From Rebecca billardiae RCC1528 (lineage: Eukaryota > Haptophyta): 64,000 nucleotides of DNA. The first letter of the stretch is position 1, and every line of letters begins with the position of its first letter. Shown one piece after another: positions 62,801 to 64,000 of the stretch. The notes under the pieces were generated by a model. That model had not been told where the DNA came from. It searched no databases and saw only the letters and a list, made by a program, of their open reading frames with translations. The stretch spans positions 558,001 through 622,000 of the forward strand of contig OZ251225.1 of NCBI GenBank assembly GCA_965240325.2, given 5' to 3'. Position numbers and translations under genes: made by a program.

Positions 62801-64000
62801 AACCTGGCTGGCACAGGAGGGGCACACCCGCGGGCCAGGCTGACGGTCGAGGTGCCACGCGGGCACCGCGGGGCTGCGACGGAGGGTGTGGACCGTCGGG
62901 GTAGTGTGTGAGCAGGATGCTCATCACGTCCTGCCGCCTGCAACTGTCGACGACGTCCGTCCTCCACCTGCACCTCGCGACGGTGCGGCCGGCCACCGAT
63001 CTTTCTGTAACGCTCGACGAGTCGGATCCGCACGACGGGCGTCGCCTGCAACTGATCACAGCCGCCATCCTGCCCGGGGCTCAGGAGGCGCGCGCTTGGT
63101 GCGTGTCCTGTGCGGTTCACCTAGCTACCTGCCCCGGCGGTTGCAACTCTCTACATCTCTCGACGGTGGCGCGCCAATCCGCGTTGCTACGTCGACTGGA
63201 TCTGCGCCACCAGGCGTTGCCTGCGCAGCTATTTACGGCCGTCCACCAGCCCTACCGAGTCCGAGGCTCGATAGGCGCGCACGCTTGCTGCATGCCGTGC
63301 CCTGCGCGGTTGTCACCTGGCTGCCCGCGCCCCTGCTGCCGCAACTCTCGACGGCGGTGCGCCGATCAGTCAGTTGCTCGACTGGATCTGCGCACCGGGC
63401 CGTCGTCTGCAACTGTTCACGGCCGTCCACCAGCCTCCAGGCCGAGGCCCAGTGGGAGCACGCGCTTGATGCGTGCCCTGTGCGGTTGTCACCTGGCTGC
63501 CTGCCCCTGCTGCTGCAAGTCTCGACGGCGGCGCGCCGATCAGTGTTGCTCGACTGGATCTGCGCACCGGGCCGTCGTCTGCAACTGTTCACGGCCGTCC
63601 ACCAGCCTCCTGTCCGAGGCCCAGTGGGAGCACGCGCTTGATGCGTGCCCTGTGCGGTTGTCACCTGGCTGCCTGCCCCTGCTGCTGCAAGTCTCGACGG
63701 CGGCGCGCCGATCAGTGTTGCTCAACTGGATCTGCGCACCCGGGGCGTCGCCTGCAGCTGTTCGCGGCACCTCGCACGGCCGTCCGCCAATGATGGTCCT
63801 ACTACAATCATCAGAGCGGTTCAGTGACTCACTGTAGTGACAGCCCGGGCGCGCGCTTGATGCGTGCCCTGCGCAGTTGTCAGTTGTCACCGCACCGCAC
63901 GGGCAGGCTGCCACCGGCCCCGCCCCGCAGCGTCAGCAGCACCGTAGCGGGACCGTGGCACCGCAGCTCGGCCTCATCGGACGACCAGCGGTGAGTGTCA
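62801..64000. other. Gene-poor right end
   Basis: About 1.2 kb to the window edge, largely occupied by the 172-bp tandem array. Overlapping frames on both strands are repeat by-products; no gene was supported. Confidence 0.45.
63080..63790 (+). repeat. 172-bp tandem repeat array
   Basis: Two nearly identical units begin at TTGATGCGTGCCCTGTGCGG (63466 and 63638), 172 bp apart; more diverged units precede them near 63090 and 63285, and a partial one follows at 63849. Shared words include TCGACTGGATCTGCGCACC and CACGGCCGTCCACCAGCC. Not related by eye to the 214-bp satellite. Confidence 0.88.

Overview
The window looks like nuclear DNA of a GC-rich, flagellated, probably photosynthetic protist. 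A haptophyte (Pavlova/Diacronema or prymnesiophyte type) is my best guess; a pelagophyte or another alga with a secondary plastid is possible. This is inference. The grounds are very GC-rich genes with short introns, cilium-type genes (a TMEM237-like transition-zone protein and a dynein-light-chain/NME8-like thioredoxin), a LETM1-like protein with a leader resembling a secondary-plastid targeting signal, and an EsV-1-7 cysteine-repeat protein of a patchy, mainly algal family. No bacterial operons, tRNA, rRNA or CRISPR were seen.

Layout. 1-1460: 5' part of a CaMKK/GRIK-like kinase (minus). 1.8-2.7 kb: EEP-fold phosphatase/nuclease. 5.2-7.0 kb: secretory glycosyltransferase-like protein. 8.7-11.7 kb: SGLT-type Na+ symporter divergent from a DUF1349 protein. 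12.1-15.6 kb: large Ser/Thr kinase with a hidden last exon. 16.8-18.0 kb: EsV-1-7 protein divergent from a single-PAH (Sin3-like) miniprotein. 18-22 kb: AT-rich, repeat-rich DNA and a decayed gene. 22.2-25.0 kb: triple-MA3 (PDCD4/MRF-like) protein divergent from the thioredoxin-like protein. 26.2-34.8 kb: a disordered protein divergent from a TRPM2-like channel fused to a NUDT9-type Nudix domain. 35.3-38.3 kb: WDR18/Ipi3 homologue divergent from the TMEM237 homologue. 38.7-45 kb: a repeat-bearing unknown locus and a tandem pair of F-box/RCC1 genes. 46.7-50.5 kb: LETM1-like protein and a MYB protein. 52.7-55.6 kb: WDR76/CMR1 homologue. 55.6-64 kb: gene-poor, with a 6.6-kb inverted-repeat structure carrying 214-bp satellites, then a 172-bp tandem array.

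Fifteen introns could be inferred by restoring conserved protein across splice junctions. They are 79-221 bp, very GC-rich and end in CAG; fourteen begin GTGCG and one GTGAG. Several are stop-free, so plain ORF finding misplaces gene ends here. Genes repeatedly occur as head-to-head pairs 130-320 bp apart, implying bidirectional promoters. The best biological lead is the TRPM2-like channel-enzyme at 29.5-34.8 kb, whose Nudix box keeps the catalytic REFSEE signature lost in vertebrate TRPM2. Next are the large palindromic satellite structure, a foldback MITE with a 5-bp target duplication, and the unusual intron class.
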